Shown here: piece by piece, positions 26,046-34,471 of the stretch
Position numbering within the stretch: the first letter of the stretch is position 1
Layout: every line of letters starts with the position of its first letter
NCBI GenBank assembly: GCA_002892395.1
Contig: NBBL01000007.1
Coordinates: 130 to 64,129, forward strand
Length of the DNA: 64,000 nucleotides
Source of the DNA: Lachnospiraceae bacterium
GTDB lineage: Bacteria > Bacillota > Clostridia > Lachnospirales > Lachnospiraceae
Direction of reading: 5' to 3'
Notes under the pieces: generated by a model
Told to the model about the DNA's origin: nothing
Seen by the model: the letters and a program-made list of their open reading frames with translations, nothing else
Database searches by the model: none
Position numbers and translations under genes: made by a program

Positions 26046-26212
26046 GTGATGCTCCGCCTGCATGGACGCCCACTCATGCCTCTGCCTGCACGGACGGCCC
26101 TCAGGCCTCTGCCTCACGGACGACCCACTCAGGCCTCTGCCTCACGGACGACCCACTCAGGCCTCTGCCTGCATAGATGCTCTCTCAGGCCTCTGCTTGC
26201 ATCGCCATACGC
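26046..26212. repeat. 28-bp tandem array seeded by the 3' end of the pyrophosphatase gene
   Basis: Successive units begin at about 26074, 26101, 26129, 26157 and 26185, each opening TCAGGCCTCTGCCT (first unit TCATGCC). The unit at 26185 is the pyrophosphatase gene end: its TCA is the TGA stop read on the minus strand. Thus GAGGCCTGA, the last two codons and stop, recurs downstream of the gene. A more diverged copy precedes at about 26047. Confidence 0.85.
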
Positions 26213-27849
26213 AGCGGAGGAATGACCTGCTTTTTTCTGCTGACAACTCCCGGCAAATTAAAGTATCCCTCCGGCTCCGCCTTCTTATGAAACGCCTTTC
26301 TCAAATACTCCTCTGCCTCTCCGCCGTGCCAGAACATTTCCGTGCTTTCGGACAATGTGTCTGTCGCCATGTAAAACACCATCTCCACTCCGGACTTGGC
26401 TGCCGCCTCGGCAAGATAGGGCTGCACCAGCGCCTCCGCCGCCTTTCGGTTTTTTTCCGTCATAAAGGTGGACTGGCTGACTCCAAACTTCAGATCCCCG
26501 AAGGTGAATACCTTGAAATCCGCAAAGAAGATATCCTCCGCGCTGCGGCCGGTCAGGTCCTCCCCTGCCTCAAACATCTCCTTCGCATAACTCTGAATTT
26601 CCACCTCGGCGATCCCTGCCAGCGCCTCTGCTGCCTTCACATCCCGGGGTGTACAGGTGGGGGAGCGGAAGCACAGCGTATCCGATAAAATCGCGGACAG
26701 CATGAGACCCGCAATTTCTTTCGGCGGTGTCAGCCCCTGCTCCTGCATCATCGTCCATATGATTGTATTGGTGCTGCCGACCGGCTCATTTCTGAAGTAT
26801 GCCGGTGCGCTGGTCTCCAGATTCCCGATTCTGTGATGATCGATAATTTCCAGAATTTCCGCCTGATCCATCCCGTCATCTGTCTGACTGAATTCATTGT
26901 GATCCACCAAAATCACGCGCTTCGGATGTACATTCAGCATATTTCTGCGGCTGACGACCCCCGCGTATTTTCCCGCTTCGTCCAGAATCGGAAAATAGCG
27001 ATGGCGGACGCTGGCCATGATTTTTTTTGCGTCTTCCACGTAGGTGTTGACGCCAAACTGAAGAATATTTTCTGACTGCATGATGTGGCGAACAGGAATC
27101 GCCGTATTGATGAGGCGCGCGGCGACATAGGTATCATAAGGCGTAGTCAGGATCGCACACTGCTTCTCCTTGGCCCGGTTCAGCACACTTTTTCCGGCGA
27201 GAGAGCCGCAGCAAATCACGACACAGGACGCCCCGCATTCAATGGCGCAGATCTGTGCCTCGTACCGATTGGTCACGAGGACAATATCCCCTTCTCCCAC
27301 AAATTCCTCTATGACCTCAGGACTCGTGCCAATGAAAATATGCCCCTTCGTGATGGTGGCATCCGCCTCCCCTGTGATCATGTCGGCTTCCAGCGTTTCC
27401 ATGAGATTGCGGTAGCTGGTTTTCGCTTCCGACAAAATTCCGTTGTCCAACAGATTCATATTGGCGTTGGTGATATCGCGGAGTGTTACCAAGCCCTGCA
27501 GTTCCTTGTCTGCATTTACAATACAAAGTGTCTCGATATCCTGCTCCCGCATGCTGTTCCAGACAGAACGCACACTCATTTCCCCGTCAATTCCGGGCTG
27601 CAGGCGAAAATCGATATCCTTCATCTGGGGACTGACGCTGGTGCAAAGGCGAGGCGTAGGCATTTTCCAGTAATCCAGCACAAAGCGGGACTCTAAATTG
27701 ATCTTTCCGCTTCTCCTCGCCTCATACTCTCCCTCCGGATCAACCTGCTTTTTGAACCAGCAGTAGGAGATGGCGGCGCAGATGGAATCCGTATCCGGGT
27801 TTTTATGCCCAAAAATGTTGATTTTTTTTCTGGCATTGTGCATCGACAT
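26185..27849 (-). CDS. ppaC: Manganese-dependent inorganic pyrophosphatase with CBS domains
   Basis: 554 residues, family II. N-terminal DHH part: FGHKNPDTDSICAAISY (H15, D19, D21 as metal ligands). A regulatory insert follows with two CBS domains flanking a DRTGG-type region (SVRSVWNSMREQDIETLCIV; VRHIMQSENILQFG). DHH reappears as ILVDHNEFSQ and EIIDHHRIGN, with the DHHA2 domain at the end (FMTEKNRKAAEALVQPYL). The insert binds adenine nucleotides and tunes activity in related clostridial enzymes. Start ATG 27849 behind AAGGAGAGAACGCAGCT. Confidence 0.94.
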   Translation of the reverse strand: MSMHNARKKINIFGHKNPDTDSICAAISYCWFKKQVDPEGEYEARRSGKINLESRFVLDYWKMPTPRLCTSVSPQMKDIDFRLQPGIDGEMSVRSVWNSMREQDIETLCIVNADKELQGLVTLRDITNANMNLLDNGILSEAKTSYRNLMETLEADMITGEADATITKGHIFIGTSPEVIEEFVGEGDIVLVTNRYEAQICAIECGASCVVICCGSLAGKSVLNRAKEKQCAILTTPYDTYVAARLINTAIPVRHIMQSENILQFGVNTYVEDAKKIMASVRHRYFPILDEAGKYAGVVSRRNMLNVHPKRVILVDHNEFSQTDDGMDQAEILEIIDHHRIGNLETSAPAYFRNEPVGSTNTIIWTMMQEQGLTPPKEIAGLMLSAILSDTLCFRSPTCTPRDVKAAEALAGIAEVEIQSYAKEMFEAGEDLTGRSAEDIFFADFKVFTFGDLKFGVSQSTFMTEKNRKAAEALVQPYLAEAAAKSGVEMVFYMATDTLSESTEMFWHGGEAEEYLRKAFHKKAEPEGYFNLPGVVSRKKQVIPPLRMAMQAEA

Positions 27850-27869
27850 AGCTGCGTTCTCTCCTTACC

Positions 27870-28304
27870 TCACTGTTCCTCTGATTTTGGCTTCTCCACT
27901 CTTCCGTCCACACAGAAGAACGTGAAGATTGCAAGAAACAAAAGCTTTCCTTCGGAATCCGTCACCTCGGATTTCACCGTCGCCGTGGCATGTCCTCGTT
28001 TCACCACCCGGCTCGTTCCGTACAGCTTCTTCTCCTTTGTGGTTCCAAGATAATGAAGATCTGCGCTCTGGGTCACATACTCATGTCCATTGCAGCGCGC
28101 TGTGATCCCTGCCGTGACATCTGCAAGTGCATAGTATGCTCCTCCGTGAATCATCCCGTAAGCATTCAGGGAGTCCTCATGCACCTCCAGATATCCGTGT
28201 ACCGTCTCATCCTCCAAAAGCTCCGTCACCACAACGTGATTGTGGCGCGCAAACTGATTTTTTTCGATCTGTGCGCGATCCAGCACTCTCTTTGTCTTCT
28301 CCAT
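27870..28304 (-). CDS. PaaI-type hotdog thioesterase
   Basis: 144 residues. Hotdog fold with the family motif LNAYGMIHGGAYYALADVTAG, where the HGG turn and Asp/Glu region form the acyl-CoA site, and VTQSADLHYLGTTKEKKLYG as the second half. Likely hydrolyses acyl-CoA or aryl-CoA esters. Ends 21 bases before ppaC and probably shares its transcript from the promoter at 28344-28372. Physiological substrate unknown. Confidence 0.85.
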   Translation of the reverse strand: MEKTKRVLDRAQIEKNQFARHNHVVVTELLEDETVHGYLEVHEDSLNAYGMIHGGAYYALADVTAGITARCNGHEYVTQSADLHYLGTTKEKKLYGTSRVVKRGHATATVKSEVTDSEGKLLFLAIFTFFCVDGRVEKPKSEEQ

Positions 28305-28343
28305 TGTTTTCCCTGCCTTTTCTCTGTCTCAGGTAATATACTG

Positions 28344-28372
28344 ATTCTATCATATCATCGCTTCTCTGTTAA
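28344..28372 (-). promoter_or_regulatory. Promoter of the thioesterase-ppaC unit
   Basis: Minus strand TTAACA (28367-28372), 17-base spacer, TAGAAT (28344-28349), 40 bases before the thioesterase start. The rest of this gap holds short repeats of ATCGCTTCTCT and a possible stem AGCGGCAGC/GCTGCCGCT (28434-28469). Confidence 0.65.
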
Positions 28373-28481
28373 TTGCTTCTCGGCTGATCGCTTCTCTCTC
28401 TTGTCAGCGGCAGGGGAGCCAAGCAAAGCCGAAAGCGGCAGCATACCCTTCCATGGACACGCTGCCGCTCTGATCCCGCTG

Positions 28482-29819
28482 TCATGGCTTCCAGACTCCG
28501 TCCGCATCCACATAGTACCTTCCGTTGTCAACCCACCGGCTGGTCAGCATTCTTCCGCTCGACGGATCCAGATAATACCATTTCTTGGAAAACGGGCTCT
28601 GCAGCCACCCTGTCTTTCTGTAGCCGTACCGGTCAAAGAAATACCACGCGCCCTCAATTTTCTGCCAGTTGTTTTTGGTGTAGGAGCGATCCGCATTGCA
28701 ATACCACCATCCGCTTTTGTCCTTGAGCCACGCACCTTGTTCGGATCCGTTCTGCTTCCCCGAACCGGAACCGCCGGACCCAGAGCTGGAATCAGAAATC
28801 CAGATTCCGTTGGCATCCACGTAGTACTTTCCGTTGTCAACCCACTGGCTCGTCATCATTCTTCCGCTCGACGGATCCAGATAATACCACTTCTTGGAAA
28901 ACGGGCTCTGCAGCCACCCTGTCACCATATAACCGTCTTTATTAAAATAATACCAGTTATTGTTGATTTTCTGCCAATTGTTCACCGTGTAGCTGCGGTC
29001 CGCATTGCTGTACCACCATCCGTTTCCGTCCTTCATCCACGCGCCCTGTGTCGCGCTGTAGCTGCCGTTTCCCGGTCCGCCGGAAGTTCGAGATTCAGAG
29101 GAGCTGCCTGCAATTTTCCCCCCCAGATCCTTCAGCGTATCCTCGTCAATCTCCCAGTCGTCGGACTCCACCCATTTTCCCTTGTAGCTTCCTGCAATCG
29201 CGCGCACCTTTACGGAATAGGTTCCCCTTCCGCCCCCGCGAATTGCGTTTCGGAAATTGTAGCGCGTGCCGGAGGTCTGGATCGTCTCTCTGGTAGAGGA
29301 GCCCCGCATCAGCTTCACCTCGTACCGGTTGGCGTCATCTGCCTGGTCCCAACCCACGCTTCCGTCATCATCATCCCCCCAGTATACGTCTCCCACCTCC
29401 AGTGCCGTATCCTCTGTCGTTCCGATCTTCGGAAGGCTGATGGAGACCGTGAGCGTCCTTCCGGAGACGCTTACCTTTGCTACGCTTGCCTTGTCCCCGG
29501 AAAGGGTGATATCACGATTTGAGAGCCCGCGGAAGGTGTAGTCTCTGTCTGCCCGTACCTTCACGACCACCCGCGGTCTCTGTCCATATTCCACATTTTT
29601 GATTGAAGAAACGACGACGGAATCCACTCCATCCGATCCGGAGTCCGCCTCCACGTCCGATTTTGCCATGTTGTTAGCGAGTTCATATTCAATGTGGAGA
29701 TCCACTGACCGAATTTTCTCATCCCCACGCGCAGAGCAGGTGCTTCCAAGCGCCATCGCCGTGGTCAAAAAGAAAATTGCCAAAGAACGGAGCGTTTTTT
29801 TCTGTACCGACTGATTCAA
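28482..29819 (-). CDS. Secreted protein with choline/glucan-binding-type cell-wall repeats
   Basis: 445 residues from a TTG at 29819 behind GAGGGGGAAAAA. A signal peptide (KKTLRSLAIFFLTTAMALGS then TCSARG, possible lipobox-like Cys) is followed by beta-sandwich regions (VVVKVRADRDYTF; fibronectin-like WDQADDANRYEVKLMRGSS), a linker, and two C-terminal modules of about 84 residues, each with four to five aromatic repeats (WWYSNADRSY, NWYYFNKDGYMVTGWLQ, KWYYLDPSSGRM, KYYVDANG). Such repeats bind choline or glycans of the wall. The two modules share nearly identical DNA. No catalytic domain seen, so adhesion or wall organisation is likely. Confidence 0.85.
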   Translation of the reverse strand: MNQSVQKKTLRSLAIFFLTTAMALGSTCSARGDEKIRSVDLHIEYELANNMAKSDVEADSGSDGVDSVVVSSIKNVEYGQRPRVVVKVRADRDYTFRGLSNRDITLSGDKASVAKVSVSGRTLTVSISLPKIGTTEDTALEVGDVYWGDDDDGSVGWDQADDANRYEVKLMRGSSTRETIQTSGTRYNFRNAIRGGGRGTYSVKVRAIAGSYKGKWVESDDWEIDEDTLKDLGGKIAGSSSESRTSGGPGNGSYSATQGAWMKDGNGWWYSNADRSYTVNNWQKINNNWYYFNKDGYMVTGWLQSPFSKKWYYLDPSSGRMMTSQWVDNGKYYVDANGIWISDSSSGSGGSGSGKQNGSEQGAWLKDKSGWWYCNADRSYTKNNWQKIEGAWYFFDRYGYRKTGWLQSPFSKKWYYLDPSSGRMLTSRWVDNGRYYVDADGVWKP

Positions 29820-29867
29820 TTTTTCCCCCTCATCATCATGCTGTGATGTTTTGCTGAGCCAGGGAAG

Positions 29868-30031
29868 CGCTGTAGCTTCCCGAACTTCCCCGGATTTCCC
29901 CGGGCTTCCCCGGGCTTCCCCGGGCTTCCCGGATTTCTCCGGGCTTCCCGAACTTCCCGGATTTCCCAAACTTCCCGGATTTCCCAAACTTCCCGGATTT
30001 TCCAAACTTCTCCGGGCTTCCCGGCTGCTTA
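29868..30031. repeat. 9/10-bp minisatellite upstream of the cell-wall protein gene
   Basis: About 15 short units of the type NTTCCCCGGG, CTTCCCGG or ATTTCCCAA in tandem. Read on the minus strand this gives Gly-Pro/Ser/Lys-rich frames without ribosome sites, which I treat as non-coding. It ends about 20 bases before the ribosome site of the TTG-started gene, so length changes here could affect its expression. Confidence 0.85.
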
Positions 30032-30077
30032 TTTATTATGTTACCGAATTTTATGCAAAAATGATAGGGGATTTGAC

Positions 30078-30614
30078 TTAAACCTTTCTTACAAATGATT
30101 CCAAAAAGGCAGTCGGCCGTACCGGGCAGACCAACACATGATGAACACGGCGCCGTAAAAAATCGAGACATGCTTCCGGATGATATCCGTTGTTCCGCCT
30201 GCTCGCACCAAAACCGCCTGCTCCCGCAAAGAATTTCGCCGTGCAGAACCGGATTCGCCTCTCTCCCACTGCTTCCGGTCCGACCTTCTCCCTCCTTCCT
30301 TCCTCAGCCCGTTCCTGTTCCCGCGGCTTCTTCTCCATCAGCAGCACAAAGATCCCCTTCCGCTTCAGGTAAGACAAATGCTTCAATCCCATTCCCGGAT
30401 CAAAGCCGCAAAGGATATCCGCCTGCCCCTCAGGAATGACCGGAACACGCTCGCCTGCTCCTTCTCCAAATCGCATGTGAAGCGTCCTGCTTCCCCCTTT
30501 GTTGACCCGGATGCTCACCAAATCAATCTCCTGCCGCCCGGCAAAGGCCGCCAGTTTCTCTTCGATCCGGCACAAAAGGGCTTCTTCCATACCAAAAAAC
30601 AAGACATTCAGCAT
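30078..30614 (-). CDS. IorB-like protein (2-oxoacid:ferredoxin oxidoreductase gamma type), diverged
   Basis: 178 residues. The middle resembles the gamma/IorB subunit of indolepyruvate:ferredoxin oxidoreductase: NKGGSRTLHMRFGEGAG, PVIPEGQADILCGFDPGMGL then KHLSYL, where family members read QRGGSVxSHVRxG and SPLIPxGxADxLLxFE. The N-terminal nucleotide-like loop and the rest are diverged. Start overlaps the upstream IorA-like stop by 7 bases (ATGCTGA), so the two are co-translated. May be a decaying remnant or a small specialised pair. Confidence 0.5.
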   Translation of the reverse strand: MLNVLFFGMEEALLCRIEEKLAAFAGRQEIDLVSIRVNKGGSRTLHMRFGEGAGERVPVIPEGQADILCGFDPGMGLKHLSYLKRKGIFVLLMEKKPREQERAEEGRREKVGPEAVGERRIRFCTAKFFAGAGGFGASRRNNGYHPEACLDFLRRRVHHVLVCPVRPTAFLESFVRKV

Positions 30615-31387
30615 GGTAAAATCGGGAGTCCGTACATGGAACGCTCCACCGGCGGAACCACAGGCAAAAAGTGTTTTCCTGCCTCCCTGCCCATCAGCGC
30701 CGCCATCGCTCCGGCAATGTCGTCCGCCCTTTCCTCCTCTCCGTAAAAGGGATGAATCCGGCAGCGCAACTCATATTTCCCCTTGATCGCATAAATTTCT
30801 GTTAAAATCCTTCTCCGGGTTTCATCCAATACCAGCACCTCCTCCGTTTCTTGTAAAAACCTGCAGATCAGCTCCTCCGGAAACGGCCATACCGTCCCAA
30901 GCTTCAGGATGCGAACCTCTGCAGAGCCGTTTAAGATCTCCCGAACCCGAAGAAAACCGGGGCCATAGGTCAAGATTCCCTTTCTGCCGCCTCCGGAGAC
31001 ACAATTCCACCCGGAATCCGAAAAAGCCCGGCATGGAATTCCTGTGCACTGCTCCTTTCCCCGCCCGTTTCTCTCATACCCGCGCCGTATTCTCCGCCTC
31101 CGGATCGGGCACAGCAGCATTTTTCCCTCCGCCACCTCCGGAACAAGCCGGATCAGGATCGCTGTTCCGTAGCTTTCCGCATAAAGTCGGGCGGATTCCC
31201 CCATCAGGTATGCCTCCTGGGGGGAAGCCGGAACAAACTCCGGGAGTCGGTAGGCTGCCGGCTCCTGCGACGCACACCGCTCTCTGAAATAATGGTCGGG
31301 ATAGACAATCATCCCTTCCTCTGTCTCCATTCGATTGCCGGCCTGTATTGCCAGCCGCAGCGCCTCTCTTCCCGTCAGATACTGCAT
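30608..31387 (-). CDS. Reduced IorA-like protein
   Basis: 259 residues with a good start (AAAAGGAGAAGCG). It begins like IorA (YLTGREALRLAIQAGNR), has the domain I tail (SPQEAYLMGESARLYAESYG), then domain II (GILTYGPGFLRVREIL, LKLGTVWPFPEELICRFLQE, EVLVLDET). Full IorA is about 600 residues; here much of domain I and the whole C-terminal thiamine-diphosphate and 4Fe-4S part are absent. So it cannot carry out indolepyruvate oxidation alone. Divergent from a TetR gene. Alternative: a pseudogene still open by chance. Confidence 0.55.
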   Translation of the reverse strand: MQYLTGREALRLAIQAGNRMETEEGMIVYPDHYFRERCASQEPAAYRLPEFVPASPQEAYLMGESARLYAESYGTAILIRLVPEVAEGKMLLCPIRRRRIRRGYERNGRGKEQCTGIPCRAFSDSGWNCVSGGGRKGILTYGPGFLRVREILNGSAEVRILKLGTVWPFPEELICRFLQETEEVLVLDETRRRILTEIYAIKGKYELRCRIHPFYGEEERADDIAGAMAALMGREAGKHFLPVVPPVERSMYGLPILPC

Positions 31388-31455
31388 CGCTTCTCCTTTT
31401 CCGTCCGATTTTGCGAGTCTTCTCTGTACTTAAGACGACGAAACACGATTTTCGG

Positions 31456-31484
31456 TTCACTTCACCGGGGATTTTTGTTACACT
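31456..31484 (+). promoter_or_regulatory. Promoter of the TetR-family gene
   Basis: TTCACT (31456-31461), 17-base spacer, TACACT (31479-31484), 32 bases before the start codon. Confidence 0.5.
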
Positions 31485-31515
31485 GACGAAAAGAAGAAAG
31501 GGTTTCCGTTGCAAA

Positions 31516-32106
31516 ATGACACAGACCGATCAGCTTCTGATGGATGCCTTCCGGCAGCTGTTGGAAGAAAAGCCCTACAAAAAAATAACCGTGCGGGATA
31601 TCGTTGACCGCTGTCAGGTCAATCGAAATACCTTTTATTACCATTTTGATGGCATTCCCGCTTTGCTGGAGCAGGTCATGAAGACCTGGGCGGATGATAT
31701 TCTGGCGGATCCCCGCATCTCGGAATCCCCCCTGCTGGCGCTTCTTCCCATGGCAGAGTTCTGCTCCTCCCATCGCTCTGCGCTGCTGCATCTCGTTCAG
31801 TCGAAGGCAAAAGAGGAGGTTCTCTCCTTCATCGATTTGATCTGTCTGCATGTGGCGGAACAGCACGTCAAAAAGGCCGCCCAAACGGCAGCCCTTTCCC
31901 ATCCCTTCACGGACCTGGAGTCCAGTGCGATGATACGCTTTTATAAAGCAGTTCTGTCCGGTTATCTCCGGGACTGGATCAACGAGGACATGGGCTGCGA
32001 TCTCTGCGCCGATATTCCCCGGGTGATTCTTCGCTTAAAGGAATTTGCGTTTCAACCCTCCCAGCAGGAGCTGACGCCGATTCCGAAGGCGTCTGGTCCT
32101 GTGTGA
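31516..32106 (+). CDS. TetR/AcrR-family regulator
   Basis: 196 residues from ATG 31516. N-terminal helix-turn-helix: LMDAFRQLLEEKPYKKITVR, then DIVDRCQVNRNTFYYHFDGI, close to the DhaS-like/TetR_C_8 group in which the DNA-binding domain precedes a variable ligand domain. Divergent from the reduced IorAB-like pair, which it may control. Its last 55 bases overlap the 3' end of the convergent degV gene. Confidence 0.85.
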   Translation: MTQTDQLLMDAFRQLLEEKPYKKITVRDIVDRCQVNRNTFYYHFDGIPALLEQVMKTWADDILADPRISESPLLALLPMAEFCSSHRSALLHLVQSKAKEEVLSFIDLICLHVAEQHVKKAAQTAALSHPFTDLESSAMIRFYKAVLSGYLRDWINEDMGCDLCADIPRVILRLKEFAFQPSQQELTPIPKASGPV

Positions 32107-32912
32107 CAGCACACGCTGTATGCCAGAGGATCGTAGTGAATCTCAACGCCGGGAAACGCGTCTCGTGCCATTTTTTTCCATTCCTCCACATCCTTCTCAT
32201 ACTGGAAACTTCCCGCCAGACCGATACGGATACGAAAGCCCTTTCGTTCCATTTCATCTGCGACGTGCTTCATCTCCTCCAGCTCCCGCCTTTTGCAGTT
32301 TCTGCTTCCCCGCACCGTCGCAAACTGGTCGATTTTATCTCCCTTTATGATCAAAAGGGGCTTGATATTCAAAATGGTTCCGATGGCCGCTGCCGTCTGC
32401 GTAATCCGCCCGCCGTTTTTTAAGTAGCTCAGGGTCTCCACGCCCAGAAAAATCGTGGATTCCAGCGCTTTTTCCTCCAGAATCCGCTTGATCTCCAATG
32501 CGCAAAGTCCGGCCTTTACCATGGCGATGGCGTCCAATACCGAGTGGCGCATAGTCACGGAGATCCGGCGGTTGTCAACCACCTGTACCTTCCCGTCGTA
32601 ATCCTCGGCGAGCAGTGCCGCCGTCTGCATGGAGCCGCTCAGGCCGCTGGACATGGGAATATACACCAGCTCCTCGTACTCCTCCAGAACCCGATCCCAA
32701 AGAGCTGTCACGTCTCCCGGTGCAGGCTGAGAGGTGTGAATCGGCTCCTCCCCCCGCAGTTTTTCAAAAAACAGGGCATGGGTCATGGTGATGCCTTCAT
32801 AGTAAGAGGTTTCCCCGACGATAATCGGCATCGGCACCACAAAGATTCCCAGCTCCTTTCCCTCTGCCTCATAAATACCGCTGTTCGTATCTGTCACAAT
32901 AGCTGTCTTCAT
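32052..32912 (-). CDS. DegV-family fatty-acid-binding protein
   Basis: 286 residues. DegV fold: AIVTDTNSGIYEAEGKELGI start, HTSQPAPGDV (ligand-contacting Thr-Ser), IPMSSGLSGSMQTA, VVDNRRISVTMR, LSYLKNGGRITQTAAAIG and ILNIKPLLIIKGDKID. Family members (FakB) bind fatty acids and present them to FakA kinase; no fakA is near. Begins 2 bases after the DUF308-like gene, so they form an operon. The 3' end overlaps the TetR gene. Confidence 0.92.
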   Translation of the reverse strand: MKTAIVTDTNSGIYEAEGKELGIFVVPMPIIVGETSYYEGITMTHALFFEKLRGEEPIHTSQPAPGDVTALWDRVLEEYEELVYIPMSSGLSGSMQTAALLAEDYDGKVQVVDNRRISVTMRHSVLDAIAMVKAGLCALEIKRILEEKALESTIFLGVETLSYLKNGGRITQTAAAIGTILNIKPLLIIKGDKIDQFATVRGSRNCKRRELEEMKHVADEMERKGFRIRIGLAGSFQYEKDVEEWKKMARDAFPGVEIHYDPLAYSVCCHTGPDAFGIGVSSCWEG

Positions 32913-32914
32913 TT

Positions 32915-33457
32915 TCAGACCTTTCTTTTTCCTCGAACCGTACAGAGAACCACGCAGTGCTTCATCAGTCCCTCAAAGAGGACGGAAAGTCCCACGATCA
33001 CATGACGAAGGCGCATATCGGAAATGGGAGCTGCAATCACGATGACGCCGAAGGCAAGGCAAATCAGCGCAACAACCAGCAAAAGAACCCAGCTTCTTAT
33101 ACCGAACTTCGCCGCGTCCTTCGCTGTTTGTATGGTCAGGACGCTGTCGCAAAGCAACAGAACACCGAGTCCCGGAACCAGCACATTTCTCAGCCTTACA
33201 TTGCACACCAGCGTCAGCACCCCCAGTACCATGAGAAGAATCGCAGAGGCCATGTCATACTGAAACGCCAGACAATACAGATCCGGGGACAGATAGCCCA
33301 CCAGCTTGATGGCGCCGTAAACCAGCAGGCAGACACCCGCCGCGATGCACAGCGCCAAATCCGGTATCTCCGGCAAAAACATATAGACCAGCCCGAAAAT
33401 ATAAAAAAGTATGGACATGATGATGTATCCGTACTTTGCCACATACAGTCTCTTCAC
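32915..33457 (-). CDS. DUF308-like integral membrane protein
   Basis: 180 residues from a GTG at 33457 behind AAAGGAGGGGACT. About six hydrophobic helices in pairs with short loops (SILFYIFGLVYMFLPEIPDL; AAGVCLLVYGAIKLVGYL; VLLLVVALICLAFGVIVIAA), the pattern of HdeD/DUF308 proteins. Function unknown; stress-linked in some bacteria. Directly upstream of degV. Confidence 0.75.
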   Translation of the reverse strand: MKRLYVAKYGYIIMSILFYIFGLVYMFLPEIPDLALCIAAGVCLLVYGAIKLVGYLSPDLYCLAFQYDMASAILLMVLGVLTLVCNVRLRNVLVPGLGVLLLCDSVLTIQTAKDAAKFGIRSWVLLLVVALICLAFGVIVIAAPISDMRLRHVIVGLSVLFEGLMKHCVVLCTVRGKRKV

Positions 33458-33562
33458 AGTCCCCTCCTTTCCCGGTGTCCACACAATATGCTATTTATTG
33501 TATGGGCTTCCCTGCATCACCGCAATGGGCAATTCATATGTGAATGCCTAACGGAAGCAGGT

Positions 33563-33604
33563 CAAAAAATATGCCGCCCCGGCACTTTCCTGACCGGAGC
33601 GGCA
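33563..33604 (-). terminator. Terminator after the MscS gene
   Basis: Minus strand TGCCGCTCCGG pairs with CCGGGGCGGCA around a short loop, followed by TATTTTTTG. Confidence 0.75.
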
Positions 33605-33630
33605 AAATCAGATTGTTTTTTGTTGTGTGA

Positions 33631-34452
33631 CTAGGCTTCCTTCTCCATCCGGATCCGGGCAGTCGGAGACTTGACTCCGTTTTCTGCAAAGCATTCCGTG
33701 ATTCCCTGCAGCAGATCATAGTAAAGATTCCAGTAATCGCCGGTATTACACCATACCCGCAGTGTGAAAAGCAACTCCTCCTTGCTCTCTCCGGTCAGCC
33801 TCGCAAAGGGGGGCGCCGGCGTTAGAAGCACCTTTTCATGCCCTTCGGCTTCCTTCTGCATAAGTGCCTGAATTCGCCTAGGATTTTCCCCTCTTGCGCA
33901 GGAAAATGTCAAATCAATGCGCCGAATCGGTTCTGCCGTGTGGTTCTCCACATTCGCATTCATCAGAGAGCCGTTTGGAATGGTGATTCGCTTGTTGTCA
34001 ACGCTAAGCAACACGGTATAAAAAAGGTTAACCTCCTGTACGGTTCCCGAGGCGCCTGCTGCATCCACATAATCCCCTGCGTGAAACGGGCGGAAAATCA
34101 AGAGCATGACGCCCCCGGCCAGGTTGCTGAGGGAGCCCTGCACCGCCAGCCCGATTGCCACCCCTGCAGACGCCAGCACCGCCACCACAGACGCCATCGG
34201 TACGCCGAGAATCCCCACAATGCTGATCAACAGAACCAGGTAGAGCGCTGTCTTCAGAAAGCTTCGAACAAATCGATGCACCATAGGATCCAGTCCGGCA
34301 GCCGAGGGACTCCGATCCGCCAGCTTAAGAAGAAGGCGGATTGCGTACCTTCCGATCAGCCAGACAATCAGCGCAAACGCTGCCTTCCCGGCAAGCCGCA
34401 CGAAGAAAACCAGCAGCTCCGCTCTCAGTGTTGTATCATTCAACCAGCTCAT
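33631..34452 (-). CDS. mscS: Small-conductance mechanosensitive channel (MscS)
   Basis: 273 residues from ATG 34452, near the 286 of E. coli MscS. Membrane helices near residues 10-30, 60-80 and 85-110; the pore helix AGVAIGLAVQGSLSNLAGGV is typical, followed by the beta domain FRPFHAGDYVDAAGASGTVQ and ITIPNGSLMNANVENHT. Opens under membrane tension to release solutes. The frame runs on upstream through a repeat array to 34734, but that extension (GEP-KEG repeats) has no ribosome site and lies over repeats. Confidence 0.9.
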   Translation of the reverse strand: MSWLNDTTLRAELLVFFVRLAGKAAFALIVWLIGRYAIRLLLKLADRSPSAAGLDPMVHRFVRSFLKTALYLVLLISIVGILGVPMASVVAVLASAGVAIGLAVQGSLSNLAGGVMLLIFRPFHAGDYVDAAGASGTVQEVNLFYTVLLSVDNKRITIPNGSLMNANVENHTAEPIRRIDLTFSCARGENPRRIQALMQKEAEGHEKVLLTPAPPFARLTGESKEELLFTLRVWCNTGDYWNLYYDLLQGITECFAENGVKSPTARIRMEKEA

Positions 34453-34471
34453 AGATCTCTCTTTTCCTTCC

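Noticed and set aside
26046-26212. Possible CRISPR array
   Set aside because: Units are directly adjacent with no unique spacers, and no cas genes are present. The same holds for the other repeat arrays.
29836-30171. Collagen-like Gly-Lys-rich ORF
   Set aside because: It is a translation of the 9/10-bp minisatellite, with no ribosome site, and overlaps the IorB-like gene end.
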